A stretch of DNA of 64,000 bases from Taxillus chinensis (Eukaryota; Streptophyta; Magnoliopsida; Santalales; Loranthaceae): NCBI GenBank assembly GCA_023512835.1, contig CM042088.1:35357664-35421663 (forward strand). The letters run 5' to 3'. Position 1 is the first letter of the stretch; each line of letters starts with the position of its first letter. The notes below the pieces were generated by a model. That model did not search any database and was not told the origin of the DNA. It worked only from the letters and a program-made list of their open reading frames with translations. This document shows positions 35,201-46,260 of this stretch, one piece after another. The position numbers and the translations under genes are program-made.

Positions 35201-36744
35201 CATTTGTCAAGCTAGGGCTGGATGCAGACCCAGGTAAGCTAGTGTTAATACCACCAGAACCAGTGCTGTTGAATCGTCCAAATAGTTCTTCTTCCTCATT
35301 TCCATTGTCATTGATAGCACTGGTAGCTCGTTCATGTAGAACCCGATGATGCTGCCATGCATCAGAAAAGCACTTAGGCGAGCAATGATAACTTTTGGCA
35401 ACAGGAATTTTGGCCTTAACACAACCTAAGCACTGCAAAGTAGCTTGCTCAGATGGATGCACACTACAGACAGCAACTTTTTTATCACTTTGTATACGAT
35501 ACCTGCAGACAAAAACAGTAGTGAGATTCAAATCAGAGTATGTATTACACAAAAAGAAACTGATGCATTAAAAAATTTCAAACAATCAAGTTGAAATTTT
35601 AAATATTTATGACATGAGATGATGAAAGAAAAAATAACGATTAAATAAATATAATGAAATGAGAAATAGAACATTTTCACTCTGTTTATCATTCAAATAC
35701 ACACTATTCTTACTAATTGATTACTCAATCATTATACACACAACAGATTGTCACCCGAGCAGGAAGAGCAGAAGCTGCAGAATTTGTGGCCTTAGCGGGG
35801 AACGACAAATAGCTCCTATAGCAATCTAACAGTGGAAATAGCCACTTTCACAATGAAGACTAAAATCCCTTCTCAACAAAGGGTTGTTCTGCCTTACCCA
35901 TGAGGGTAGCCCTTACTTTTCTAAATTGTAGCTGTAAATTGACTTTAATCCTCCATCATTGCCCAATACCAAATTTGCACTGTCATTTCATGGTTGCAGC
36001 CTTTTATAAAATATTGTATAAATTCGATGCAAATTATTAAATCTTTCAATAAAACAAGTTAAACAAATTTCAGTGAAGATTACAACCAACTGACAATCAT
36101 GCAGTATATGACTAAAAATACTGTTGTCAATAAGGCACCCACAACTCAGAGAGGAGAACCCATTTCATCCTATACAGTAAAACAAATTTAATGACGCAAA
36201 AGATTACAAAGGGTCTGACAAGGTAACTTGCTATCCGTTACCTGACATTAATTACTGACAAATATCATATTTCAGACACCCAAGAACATCATAAAATGAT
36301 CAACAACGTCACAGAATAGATAAATCATAAGTACTTAACAAAACCAAGTTGTACACAAGCAAACCAGTACTAAAGATCTACTTTAAGAGTTCAAGATTTA
36401 ACATTTCTAGAGACAAAATACAGCATGAATGTTTAAAGCATTCGAATCCATTTTGCAAAAAAAAAAAAAAAAACATCACACAGATGAAGTCCCTAATTAG
36501 TTCAGTTATTAGAAGTCAAACAAGAGTCAAAAATCAAGGGGAAAGACGAGATTTGAAGCACGTCCAGTGGTGGTGTTGCCACTTACCACTTGTATCTCAT
36601 GAAGTGGCCCTCGAGCGGGCTCGACTCCGTGACATCATCTGTGGAGACGGTCTTGTCGGGGCGGCGCAAGAGCACATACGGCGTGAGCTCGCAGCCTACA
36701 ATCGGAATATCGGACGGAAGGTGCACACGCAGCACACTCAGCAT
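30843..36744 (-). CDS. CCR4: CCR4-type poly(A)-specific exonuclease (deadenylase)
   Basis: Catalytic deadenylase of the CCR4-NOT complex; shortens mRNA poly(A) tails in the cytoplasm. Eleven exons with GT-AG borders join in frame: 36744-36587, 35502-34749, 34144-34058, 33973-33890, 33812-33726, 33615-33529, 32043-31990, 31725-31634, 31527-31413, 31289-31142 and 30988-30843. The sum is 1812 nt: 603 residues plus TGA, about the length of Arabidopsis CCR4-1/-2. The N-terminus (LPSDIPIVGCELTPYVLLRR) and a Cys-rich zinc-finger-like segment (CSVHPSEQATLQCLGC ... YHCSPKC) are typical of the plant CCR4-1/2 group. The EEP nuclease domain follows: NILSD (259-263), catalytic Glu304 in CLQE, CGDFN (Asp461, Asn463), GTLDY (Asp550) and SDH (Asp587, His588). 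All expected catalytic residues are present, so the gene looks functional. The start is the first Met of the conserved N-terminus. Introns 6 (33528-32044) and 7 carry a MITE and microsatellites. The plant group lacks the LRR of yeast Ccr4. Confidence 0.96.
31813..31866. repeat. (GA)27 microsatellite in CCR4 intron 7
   Basis: Uninterrupted GA dinucleotide run of 54 bases between exons 8 and 7; reads as CT in the sense of the gene. Long and pure, so likely polymorphic. Confidence 0.98.
32257..32288. repeat. (AT)16 microsatellite in CCR4 intron 6
   Basis: Uninterrupted AT dinucleotide run of 32 bases in the 1.5-kb intron between exons 6 and 7. Confidence 0.95.
32951..33116. mobile_element. Small MITE in CCR4 intron 6
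   Basis: About 166 bases bounded by inverted GTTTGGTT / AACCAAAC with A/T-rich arms 'aactatttttaaaaata' and 'tatttttgaaaataag' that could pair. The pattern (GGGNNTGTTTGGTT ends) is common in small plant MITEs. No clear TSD was identified. Confidence 0.45.
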
Positions 36745-37126
36745 GCTTCCAACTCTATCACTCCACCAAACACGCTCTCTGCTCGAAACCCTAATTCAAC
36801 AACACCACCAAAAACACTCGCAGCTTCCAACAACAACAACAATGATCGGGGGCGGAGACCAGGCGGATCCGCCATTTACCTTCCCTCGAACCCCGCCAGC
36901 CTTGACGAATGAAAAGAAACCCTAGAAGATAATTCGAATCGGATAGAGATCAAGCCCCTCCTCACCCCCTAAAACCTAACCCTAGTCCCAATAAAAATCG
37001 AGAAATTCGATACCAAGAATCGGAGCACAAATCAAAATCGAGAAAGCTATCGATATCGATCGGAGGAGGGAGAGAAAGAGACAGCGAAGAACACGATGAA
37101 GAAATGAAAGGGAGAATATATTTAAA
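36745..37126 (-). promoter_or_regulatory. CCR4 5' UTR and core promoter
   Basis: Upstream of the ATG at 36744. A TATA-like TTTTAAATATATTC (minus strand, + coordinates 37113-37126) would place transcription start near 37085, giving a leader of about 340 bases. The leader contains a CAA/TTG trinucleotide run around 36825-36842 and a CT-rich tract further upstream (37182-37200). Assignment of the TATA box is by eye only. Confidence 0.45.
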
Positions 37127-37929
37127 AGAGAAAGGAAAAAAGAGGGATTGATTGGTAGATTAGGGTTTTACAGTGCTTGTCGTCTCTCTCTCTCTCTCCA
37201 ATTCGGGTCAAAATTACGAGAGACGCCTCTTGGTCTCGCTCCCTATTATTATATGACCCCCTTTTTGTTCTTGTTTTTTTTTTGTGTTTGGTAGTATGTT
37301 ATGTGAGGAAAAAGAAATGTCAAGTGTTCATGTATTCATATATTCAACATAATTACATTATAAGTAAAATGGAAGTTAGCCCGATAAACAGTATCCTCGT
37401 ATACCATATTCCTTTGAGTTTTATGCATGGGAATAACAATTTTTCAGTTGGGGAATACCAACAATGCTGCTCATTAAAAATTATGATCAAAATCTATTTA
37501 GATGTGCTACCAATTAAAATTATATTACTTTATATTATCTCTTATGAAATTTTTTTAAAATACTACATTTATTCTTTCTATTAAAACTTTTATAAAAATT
37601 TAAAAAAAAAACTATTACAGCTCATCTTTCAAAATCATGGTTATAGTAAAATCACCTTATTAAAATAATATCATTTTAATAAATCATTTTAATTAATTTT
37701 ACTTGAATGATAATTTTTATCGAGTAACTCTATTTAACATGGTAAGGTTAAATGCACAATTCCTTTGCTTTAAAATTAGTACTTTTTTATTTAACTTTGA
37801 AGTAAGATTTTAATATTTTATCAAAATTATCATTTATACTCAAATTACACAACAAATTTAATTTAATGTTACTTTTAATTGGCTTTTTATTACTCTATGT
37901 AATCTTTACTTTTCCTCCAATAAACTCTA
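37127..37929. other. CCR4 upstream region, AT-rich
   Basis: No gene seen. Contains a CT microsatellite (37182-37199) and AT-rich low-complexity DNA up to the copia gag relic. The ORF over 37177-37584 is AT-rich and without recognisable features. Confidence 0.6.
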
Positions 37930-38143
37930 ACCACATCATTGCAAAATCAATGATTTCATCTCTATCTTAGCGACAAAGGCATAATCTAATGAGTCTTCAG
38001 CCTCATCATCAAATTCAAAAATCCGACTCATATAATTCTTGTGTGAGCCCTCCTTTTTTTGAGGAGCTACTGGTCTCCTTGTGAAAGTGCTTCTTCTGGA
38101 CGACGTCTTCTTCCATTTAGTGTCTTCCATATCTGAGGCATCA
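37930..38143 (-). pseudogene. Copia gag relic, downstream half
   Basis: Minus-strand reading gives an acidic/Ser-rich start (SDMEDTKWKK) then RRSTFTRRPVAPQKKE and IFEFDDEAEDSLDYAFVAK. It continues the gag relic that stops at 55446: both sides abut a family A LTR with TSD CATCA, and the acidic ADDSDDE at the end of the upstream half leads into this segment. It is decayed further left and no pol follows. Confidence 0.55.
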
Positions 38144-38439
38144 TGTAGAGACTCGTATTTGGGTAGTGTTGAGAGATAGCCATTCTATGGGAATGCAACT
38201 ATCTGGACGGTAGTGTAGTCGTCGATGTGAACATTTTGACAGTACTTGGGCCCGATTCCGGGTCGGGGCCCCGAGTAGCCTGATTGTTGACTTTCTCGGG
38301 GTTTATTGGTTAACTTTACATTTGAGCGATCATTTGAGTGTGATAATATCTGAATAGTGTTGTGCTCATCATTTCAAGCGTTTTGACAGTAATTGGGCTC
38401 ATTTTGGAGTTCGTGACCTTGGGAAGTCAATTATTGCCG

Positions 38440-38851
38440 TGTCACGGGGTCGATTTCCTGCGCCTCTCAACCCACGCGGCACTTAGCTTCTCTATCCACG
38501 GTCCGCTAAGTTTAGCCTTTGAGGGTTGAAGCGCACGTAGACCGGTTTCGCCCGCCACCTGGGCTCATCAAGAGAACGGCTCCGGTTCCCGACCAGTTTG
38601 TGTAAGGATGGCCAAATCCCTTCTTCAACGTCAAGTCCTCGACTAGCGGCGTGCTCCCCGCATTCAACCGGGTCGGCACGTTCGAACTCCGAAGGGGTTC
38701 CATCCGTTCTCCTCCACGAACCGCCTGGAACCTTCTCGCCGCGCACCATCTACGCTTCAACCAACCCCTCTCCTTTACGTAGCACGAATCCATTCCTGAA
38801 TCGTGCCACTAAGAAACGTCCCGCCAGCACCACGCCGCTCGGGTCGTGACA
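38440..38851 (-). repeat. TRIM-like element LTR 1
   Basis: 412-base terminal repeat; on the minus strand this is the 3'-most LTR, preceded by the purine tract at 38852-38864. Confidence 0.85.
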
Positions 38852-39247
38852 TTCTCCTCCACCCAATCCTCGCAACGTCCTCGTTGCGCTTGTCGACATC
38901 GCTTCCCCGCAAGCGATGGCATCGTTACCTCGACGCCCTCCCACTCGCCCAATGTCAACGGCTTGGACATCGCTTCCCCTGCAGGTTGCAACACCTTTAC
39001 CAAGATGCTCGCCCCACTCGCCCAATGTCCAAAGGATAGGAGGCTTCCAAGATCGCTCCGACGCGCTCCTTCGTACTCCCTTGCCCAACTCGTATCACAC
39101 TCTAGGATACTCCAACTCTATGGACGCAAGGCGTGCAAGACACTATCGGTCGACTCACCTGCGTGAGCTCCCACCTTGGGATCACGCTACTCGCGAGAGT
39201 GCTCGGCGAGTCTTCGGGATACGGGCCGGTTCGGCTCGATACCACTT

Positions 39248-39657
39248 TGTCACGGGGTCGATTTCTGCGCCTCTCAACCCACTGCGGCACTTAGCTTCTC
39301 TATCCACGGTCCGCTAAGTTTAGCCTTTGAGGGTTGAAGCGCACGTAGACCGGTTTCGCCCTGCCACCTGGGCTCATCGGAGAACGGCTCCGGTTCCCGA
39401 CCGGTTTGTGTAAGGATGGCCAAATCCCTTCTTCAACGTCAAGTCCTCGACTAGCGGCGTGCTCCCCGCATTCAACCGGGTCGGCACGTCGAACTCCGAA
39501 GGGGTTCCATCCGTTCTCCTCCACGAATCGCCTGGAACCTTCTCGCTGCGCACCATCTACGCTTCAACCAACCCCTCTCCTTTACGTAGCACGAATCCAT
39601 TCCTGAATCGTGCCACTAAGAAACGTCCCGCCAGCACCACGCGCTCGGGTTGTGACA
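39248..39657 (-). repeat. TRIM-like element LTR 2 (middle)
   Basis: 410-base repeat shared by the two units; primer-site-like sequence on its left (39232-39245) and purine tract on its right (39658-39670), so it serves as 3' LTR of one unit and 5' LTR of the other. Confidence 0.85.
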
Positions 39658-40053
39658 TTCTCCTCCACCCAATCCTCGCAACGTCCTCGTTGCGCTTGTC
39701 GACATCGCTTCCCCGCCAGGCGATGGCATCGTTACCTCGACGCCCTCCCACTCGCCCAATGTCACCGGCTTGGACATCGCTTCCCCACAGGTTGCAACAC
39801 CTTTACCAAGATGCTCGCCCCACTCGCCCAATGTCCAAAGGATAGGAGGCTTCCAAGATCGCTCCGACGCGCTCCTTCGTACTCCCTTGCCCAACTCGTA
39901 TCACACTCTAGGATACTCCAACTCTATGGACGCAAGGCGTGCAAGACACTATCGGTCGACTCACCTCTCGTGAGCTCCCACCTTGGGATCACGCTACTCG
40001 CGAGAGTGCTCGGCGAGTCTTCAGGATACGGGCCGGTTCGGCTCGATACCACT

Positions 40054-40466
40054 TGTCACGGGGTCAGATTTCTGCGCCTCTCAACCCACTCGCGGCACTT
40101 AGCTTCTCTATCCACGGTCCGCTAAGTTTAGCCTTTGAGGGTTGAAGCGCACGTAGACCGGTTTCGCCCTGCCACTGGGCTCATCAGAGAACGGCTCCAG
40201 GTTCCCGACCGGTTGTGTAAGGATGGCCAAATCCCTTCTTCAACGTCAAGTCCTCGACTAGCGGCGTGCTCCCCGCATTCAACCGGGTCGGCACGTTCGA
40301 ACTCCGAAGGGGTTCCATCCGTTCTCCTCCACGAATCGCCTGGAACCTTCTCGCCGCGCACCATCTACGCTTCAACCAACCCCTCTCCTTTACGTAGCAC
40401 GAATCCATTCCTGAATCGTGCCACTAAGAAACGTCCCGCCAGCACCACGCTGCTCGGGTCGTGACA
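40054..40466 (-). repeat. TRIM-like element LTR 3
   Basis: 413-base repeat; on the minus strand the 5'-most LTR. The primer-site-like sequence adjoins it at 40037-40051. Confidence 0.85.
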
Positions 40467-40549
40467 CTGGGAGGCCAATTATTGGCAGCAGTATATAAAT
40501 AATTAAGAAACTGCCTTATCCCTTTAATTGCTTGGTGCGTGCGTGTTTG

Positions 40550-40552
<3 letters not shown>

Positions 40553-40591
<39 letters not shown>
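40553..40591. repeat. (GA)n microsatellite in family A copy 3
   Basis: 39-base GA run just downstream of the LTR's TATA-like element; the other family A copies have short CT/GA tracts at the same place, so it is an expansion of an ancestral tract. Confidence 0.95.
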
Positions 40592-40594
<3 letters not shown>

Positions 40595-41068
40595 AAAAAG
40601 CTTCCTTTGGTGATTTAGGGCGATTGGAGTTCGTGGATCGCAAATAATATTTATAGGTAGGTGTTCTTGACCTTCTTATCTCGATATTGTCTTCGGATAT
40701 GTGTTACTGTGATCTGTGGTTATATAACTGTGTATTTCATGAAGGTTGAGAAGTCAACCATGGAAATCTAGATATAGATCTAGATGGATATATGATTTGT
40801 GTGTTTTTTTGTTGTTACCATGCGATTTAGAGGCGTTTTGTCACGCCCTGGATTTCCCAACACCAAAAAACCGGTTAGTGATGCCCCATGCCTCGCACCC
40901 AGGAGGACAAGGGGTTGGTGAATGGTAACCTAATAGGGCTCCCTCTTGGGTGCTGCCCCGAACCTGTCACAATCTCACACATGACATGCATAAACCACAC
41001 AATGTAATACTCCGTGTAATAAAGTGTATCACATAATAAGTAGGGTCACCAGCCCCTAAACACGGTGT

Positions 41069-44000
41069 TGTACCCCATTTTAACCGGGTTAGATCGCAAC
41101 CGTACTTAGCGAAGGACCACTAAGTGATATAGGATGACATTCGGAGAACAACGCACTTGACCACACTTGATTCCGAGGAGAAATGAAATGAATATGACAA
41201 AAGTAGCAAATTGAATTGGATAACCGGTGGGCAGCCCGCTATTTTATTAATAACTTCCCCGATACTTGTCGTAATCCAACAAAGTTAATTGAATTGATTA
41301 GATAACATCTTTATCTATCATTTCCAATTGGTTTGAGAATATTTTGGGTTGTATTCAATTAGTTATGATTTTTCAAAGTTGGCAACCAAAACTTGTACAA
41401 ATTTGGGGGGAGACAGCTAGTGTGCAGCACATTATTTTGCTAATAACTTTCTCAATACTTATTGGATCTGAATAAAGTCCATTTCATTAGTTAGATAACA
41501 TATTTATCTATCATCTCCAACTGGTTTGAGGGTAATCCGAGTTCTGTTCAATTAACTATGAATTTTTGAATCGGACGGGCAGAATGCTCACTTTATCATG
41601 TACCTCTAAGCGGTATTTCCTATTTGTCTCCTAAATGGATGATCCTTTTGGAGTGATTCCACTTTCAGAAGATAGATAATAGAATTTCGAGCAAAACAAG
41701 ACCAATTTGGCCCTAATCCGAGCTCTGTGAAGAAAGTTATGAATTTTTGAAGTTGCCCCGTAAATCGTCAATTTTCCACGAATTTTGGTTCTTCATATGC
41801 ATGTTTGTCCCACATTGCCAGTTTTGCTTCTCCTTCGCCCAGTATATATACAAAGGCACTCTCCTTACATAGCAAGTGATAACAAGAGAGGCCTAAGGAA
41901 GCCCAAGTAGAGGCGCCACGTGGCGACCAAGCCCACACATGAAAATTTTTGGGGAAGCCCAAATCCGGTGGTCAAACTTGGTCAAATCCGAGCTAAGCTC
42001 AAATCCGGCGATCAAACTTGGTCAAATCCGAGCTAAGCCCGTTGATGCGGAATAAACCCAAATCCGGTGGTCAAACTTGGTCAAATCCGAGCTAAGCCTA
42101 CGATGCGGAATAAGGACCTAACTAATGCGGATTAAGCCCAAATCCGGTAGTCAAACTTAGTCAAATCCGAGTTAAGCCCACTAATACGGAATAAGGACTT
42201 ACTGATACGGAATAAGGCCACTGATTCAGAATAAGCCCAAATCTGGTGGTCAAACTTGGTCAAATCCGAGCTAAGGACCTACTGATGTGGACTAAGCCCA
42301 AATCCGATGGTCAAACTTGGTCAAATCCGAGCTAAGCCCACTAATGCGGAATAAGGCCATTGATCCGGAATAAGTCCAAATTCGGTGGCCAAACTTGGTC
42401 AAATCCGAGCAAAGCCCACTGATGCGGAATAAGGCCACTGATCCGAATAAGCCCAGATCCGGAGGTCAAACCTGGTCAAATCCGAGCTAAAGCCCATTGA
42501 TGCGGAATAAGCTCATTAGTGCGGAATAAGGACCTATTGATGCGGAATAAGGCCACTGATCTGGAATAAGCCCAGATCCGGAGGTCAAACCTGGTCAATA
42601 ATTTTGAAAAAACTCCAAAATAGCTCCTCTACAGGTCTGAGATTGACTCCAAAGCACCGGGACTTTGAAAAATCCAGAAAATTCTTTTTAAGTGCATTAA
42701 AGGCCACCAGTGTCTCGGAACCCCCTTTTTAAGCGTGGGAATTGAGGAGTCTCCGAATATTAAATTCAAATGTCTCGGAACTCCATTTTTGAGCATAGGG
42801 ACGGAAGACATCTATAATTAAATGTCATTTTCCTCGGGACATCACAGTTGACCCTGGGGACTGCATAACTATTAATTCCCAACGGCTCCAATACATTCGG
42901 AAATGCATTCAGCCCTTACCCACCAAGGCGTCCAGGTACAACAGAGGATTAAATAATCTCAAACGATTTATTTATTTTCAGGCATTGGGACTCCTTTTTC
43001 AAAGCACGGGAACTGTGAATTATTGTAAATCGTTGGGAACCGAGAATCCCATTTCCGAAGTCATTAATTCATTGGAACGATGTAGTTGACTCATGGGGAC
43101 TGTAAGACATCCAATAAATGCCGAGGCACGGGCTGTCTCCCCGGGGATTCCTATAAATAGACTACCCTAAGAGGCAATGGGGGGGGCATCAATTATCAAG
43201 GATCATAAGAGGATTAGGGAGAGAACTTTCGACTAGATTTCGAGAAATAAAAAAACAGCGAGAGAGAGAGAGTATTCGGGAATCACAAAGAGAAATATAC
43301 TCATTTTTTTCGAGGAAAGAAGCACCCAGAATCACTGTTCGTCTTCACGGGGAGGAGCTGACACTAGAAAAGTTTCTTTTTCTAACCATTTGTGCTTTTA
43401 GGAAGCTCTTGGAAAGCATTACTCGTAGGGAAAAGGGGCTCACATCTGTATCATTTTCTTTCCTCCAGGTTCTTTACTTTGTTTGTTTATTAAACTCTTT
43501 TTTTAAGTTCTTTCTCTGTGTTGTTTTCAAAAATAAAACCCCAAAAACTTCTCTATTTTCCTTTTTTCATTAATTCTGAAAGTTTAAAAAAACGAAAATA
43601 CAAAAAAAAAACAGTTTGCATTTCTCTTTTCATTTATAATAAAGAGTAAAAACACAAAAAACCTGAATCTCTTCTAGAAAAAGTTCAACAAAGGCCCGGG
43701 CGGTCATGAGGGTTGAGCCCTAGATGCTCATATCCTAGTCCGCCTGGGCCAATATTAATTGTGGCGATATTTCCATTTGAATTCAAATTGTTTTCATTTT
43801 CTTTTCTAAAAAAAGAAAGTTCACTTTTGTTTTCCTGAAAAACGCAATAGTGTCACATGGGCCTAGATCCCACATTCTTTTTTTTAAAATTAGAATTTTC
43901 TCTTTTTTTTTATTTTATTAAAATCTCTTTTGTTGTTTTAAGGCCTAGATCCTAAAATCTTTCTTTTTCTTAAAATTAAAAATAAAAAAAACTCTTTTTA

Positions 44001-44315
44001 GAATAAATAATAAAGTAAGCAAACACTCATAGATCAAGACTAGGTACCAATTGTGGGCGTTGTGGGGGTGCAAGAGTTTTTCTTCCTTCCCCACACGTAA
44101 CCGACTCCTGAACCTAATTCTCGGAACCGTAGACCCTTTCTTTTTCTAGGTACCCAATCACACCTTTAATTTGTTTGGTGGCGACTCGTATTTTTCTTTT
44201 CTTTAATGGTTTATGCAAGCCTTGTGCAGAGACGACTCTAGGATCAATGGAATGAACTAGCATGGAGTCCTTTCACAAAGCCAGCAACAAGCCCGGTCAA
44301 AAACGGGTGATGACA
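41069..44315 (+). mobile_element. Family D solo LTR (copy 2)
   Basis: TGTACCCCATTTTAACCGGG (41069) to ACGGGTGATGACA (44315), flanked by an 8-bp direct repeat CACGGTGT (41061-41068 and 44316-44323). The start, the shared 'agactaggtaccaatt' block and the TGACA end match the 5' LTR at 9695-14269. The 8-bp flanking repeat is longer than usual for an LTR element; a shorter TSD extended by chance is possible. No internal domain follows. Confidence 0.75.
41985..42600 (+). repeat. Tandem array in family D copy 2
   Basis: About ten irregular modules combining 'aagcccaaatccggtggtc', 'aaacttggtcaaatccgag' and 'ctgatgcggaataagg'. It occupies the same zone of the LTR as the array at 9780-12840 but uses a largely different unit; only the GGAATAAGG element is shared. 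Confidence 0.85.
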
Positions 44316-45244
44316 CACGGTGTCTCAAATAAGTACACCAATCTCAAGCAAATACAAGAGTCTCAGTCTCCTCGATTATAATCCTCAATTACAATATATA
44401 TCAAAAGGAACAATAAAACAACACTCATGCATCCACAGTGTGACAATCTCCTAACACCTTGCTAGGTCCTGCAGAAAAAGACATTAAAAGTGGGTGAGCA
44501 AACCACAGCTCAGTAGGGGTTATGTCTCCCCGGACCAACCCAACATCTCCTCCACAAAATGCTCTGTGCAGATATGTGCAATGTAGTGTAATTAAAGCAC
44601 AATGAAATATACACAAGAAGTTCACAGGAGGTTCCCTCAATGGAACCTCAATGTCTTAAGTCCATCCCATGGATTGTCCCCTCACCGGGACCTCATATCT
44701 CATGTCCAATTAAGGACTGTCCCGTCACTGGGATCTCATATCTCATGTCTAATCCAGGACTCTCAACATCTCATACATTCAAGTACAGTAACAAAACACA
44801 CAATATAATTCATGGAACATCTCTATCAAAGCATAGCAAATCATACACATGTGTTCAAACTCACATTACACCTCAATACAGCTCTAGGACATCTCTATCA
44901 CATGTTTCTCAACGCAATATATATATATATATATCTACATAAATTCACGCATGTCTCACAATGCCAACTCCCCGCAATCGTCATCTCAAACAATTACAAC
45001 TCATAAAACAGGTTCCAAGAGATAGAACCACCTACCTCAAACTCCTTTGCGTTAGGGTTTGGAAAATAGGGAACCGATTGATCCTCCTTCCTCCTTGCTC
45101 CTCTTCAATGGGGCCTCCCGCTGCCAAGAATGCGCACGCAATGATTGCACAGATGTCAATCTCCCCCCCCCCCTCTTTCTCTCTGCGTCGATGGCTCCCG
45201 AAGGAAAAGAACCCTAAAGTCAAAATATAGAAAAACATATCGAT

Positions 45245-45615
45245 ATTACGTTGTCGCAAGGGCGACATCGACCAAAAACAGGCGAAATCAACCCACATCG
45301 ACCACTCTTCTCACGTTGACCAGACATCCATGTCGACCAAAACTCACATCGCACCAGGTCAATCTTAGGCTGGGTAGACCACGTCGACCTCACATCGACC
45401 CAGGTCGACCACCTTTTCGCATCGACCAACTAACATGGAAAAGCTCTCGGGGAATTGCTCTTAGTCGACCTCGACCACACATCGACCTACGTCAAACAAG
45501 AATCTCGCATCGACCACATACATCGATGCACGTCGACCACGTCAACCGCTCATTCTGCCAGGTCGACCACATCGACCCTTGCTACACTGACCAAGGCTAC
45601 ATCGACCAAGCTACA
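45245..45615. repeat. TCGACC-rich degenerate array
   Basis: About twenty occurrences of CATCGACC, CGTCGACC and close variants within 370 bases at irregular spacing of 12-30 bases, within the solo LTR 40839-45894. CpG-rich compared with its surroundings. Confidence 0.8.
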
Positions 45616-46027
45616 CACGAAATTCCAACTTAGCTTCCTCCAAAATAATTTGGCTTCCGGGGCGCTGCCCTAGAATCCCCGCAAGAGGCGCTGCCCCCTT
45701 GACCCCTGCTCGCTGACCGGTCAGCGAGACCCTCGCCGAGGCGCTGCGTCCTCGGACTCCCGCTGGCCGTCGAGTCAAGGTGCTTGCGCAAACACAAAAA
45801 AAAAGACTAATTCATCCAAGCCTAAACACGTGTCAATACAAGATAAGGCACCTCATAACCTCTAACTCTCAGGACTAGGACACAGGTCCTCTCACGTTTA
45901 GGATGCATTTTGAGGTAGATATTGTAGTCTGTTGAGTAAAACAGGTGTTTGTGAGCATCTGGGGGTCACTGGGTTGATTCCAGACGAAGAACAGGCCAAA
46001 AACGATGATGAACAGTACCCTGGACAT

Positions 46028-46260
46028 AGGCAGCAGCAGTAGTCCGGATCAGTAGTCGGGATTAGTTAGTCCGGATCAGTTAGTTCGGATTAGTTAGTCC
46101 GGATCAGTAGTCCGGATTAGTTAGTTCGGATCAGTAATCCGGATTAGTTAGTCCGGTTGTGACAGCAACAGTGGTCCATAGCATCACTCCGTAGCATCAA
46201 TTCCATAGCATCAATTCGTAGCATCAATTCGGTAACATCAATCCGCAGCTGATGATCCAG
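46028..46260 (+). repeat. Variable tandem-repeat zone of family A copy 3
   Basis: Repeats of 'agtccggatcagt' and 'ggattagttagt', followed by 'agcatcaattc' repeats, directly upstream of the hairpin at 46301. The unit is unlike the 'gaactacgac' units of copies 1 and 2 but matches copy 4 (59985-60375). Confidence 0.85.

Larger units (their letters stand above)
38440..40466 (-). mobile_element. Tandem TRIM-like element: LTR-internal-LTR-internal-LTR
   Basis: Three near-identical repeats of about 411 bases separated by two near-identical internal segments of 396 bases; period about 807. Each repeat reads TG...CA (TGTCACGGGG to GTCGTGACA). On the minus strand each internal segment begins, 2-3 bases after the repeat, with TGGTATCGAGCCG, close to the initiator-Met tRNA primer site, and ends with the purine tract GGGTGGAGGAGAA directly before the next TGTCACGACCC. 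That makes the repeats LTRs and the unit a terminal-repeat retrotransposon in miniature, made tandem by recombination. GC content is visibly higher than in neighbouring DNA. No protein domain is recognisable. No TSD is evident (TGCCG left, CTGGG right). Confidence 0.85.
40839..45894 (-). mobile_element. Solo LTR of a family C-like element, split by a family D LTR
   Basis: TGTCACGCCCTGGATTTCC (40839) to ACAGGTCCTCTCA (45894; the family terminus GGTCCTTACA with changes), TSD CGTTT (40834-40838 and 45895-45899). Without the inserted D LTR it is about 1.8 kb, the same as the family C LTRs at 47160 and 53345, with which it shares the 'gtgagcaaaccacagctcagtagggg' block. It carries a TCGACC-rich array (45245-45615) where the C LTRs do not. 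Confidence 0.8.

Noticed and set aside
36349..36925. Plus-strand ORFs of 187 and 111 codons
   Set aside because: Opposite strand of CCR4 exon 1, its leader and intron 1; no codon or domain support.
38492..40464. Many overlapping ORFs of 60-170 codons on both strands in the GC-rich block
   Set aside because: They lie within the tandem TRIM-like repeats, recur with the 807-base period, are open because of high GC, and change frame between copies. No domain is seen.
38440..40466. Cassandra-type TRIM with 5S rRNA in the LTR
   Set aside because: I looked for the 5S internal promoter motifs in the 411-base repeat and could not recognise them.
44602..44942. ORFs with repeated GISYLMSNPG-type words
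   Set aside because: Translation of short repeats in the C-like LTR ('ctcatatctcatgtc'), not a protein gene.
45145..45673. ORFs rich in His, Arg, Thr and Ser-Thr-Asp
   Set aside because: Produced by the TCGACC array; no coding signature.
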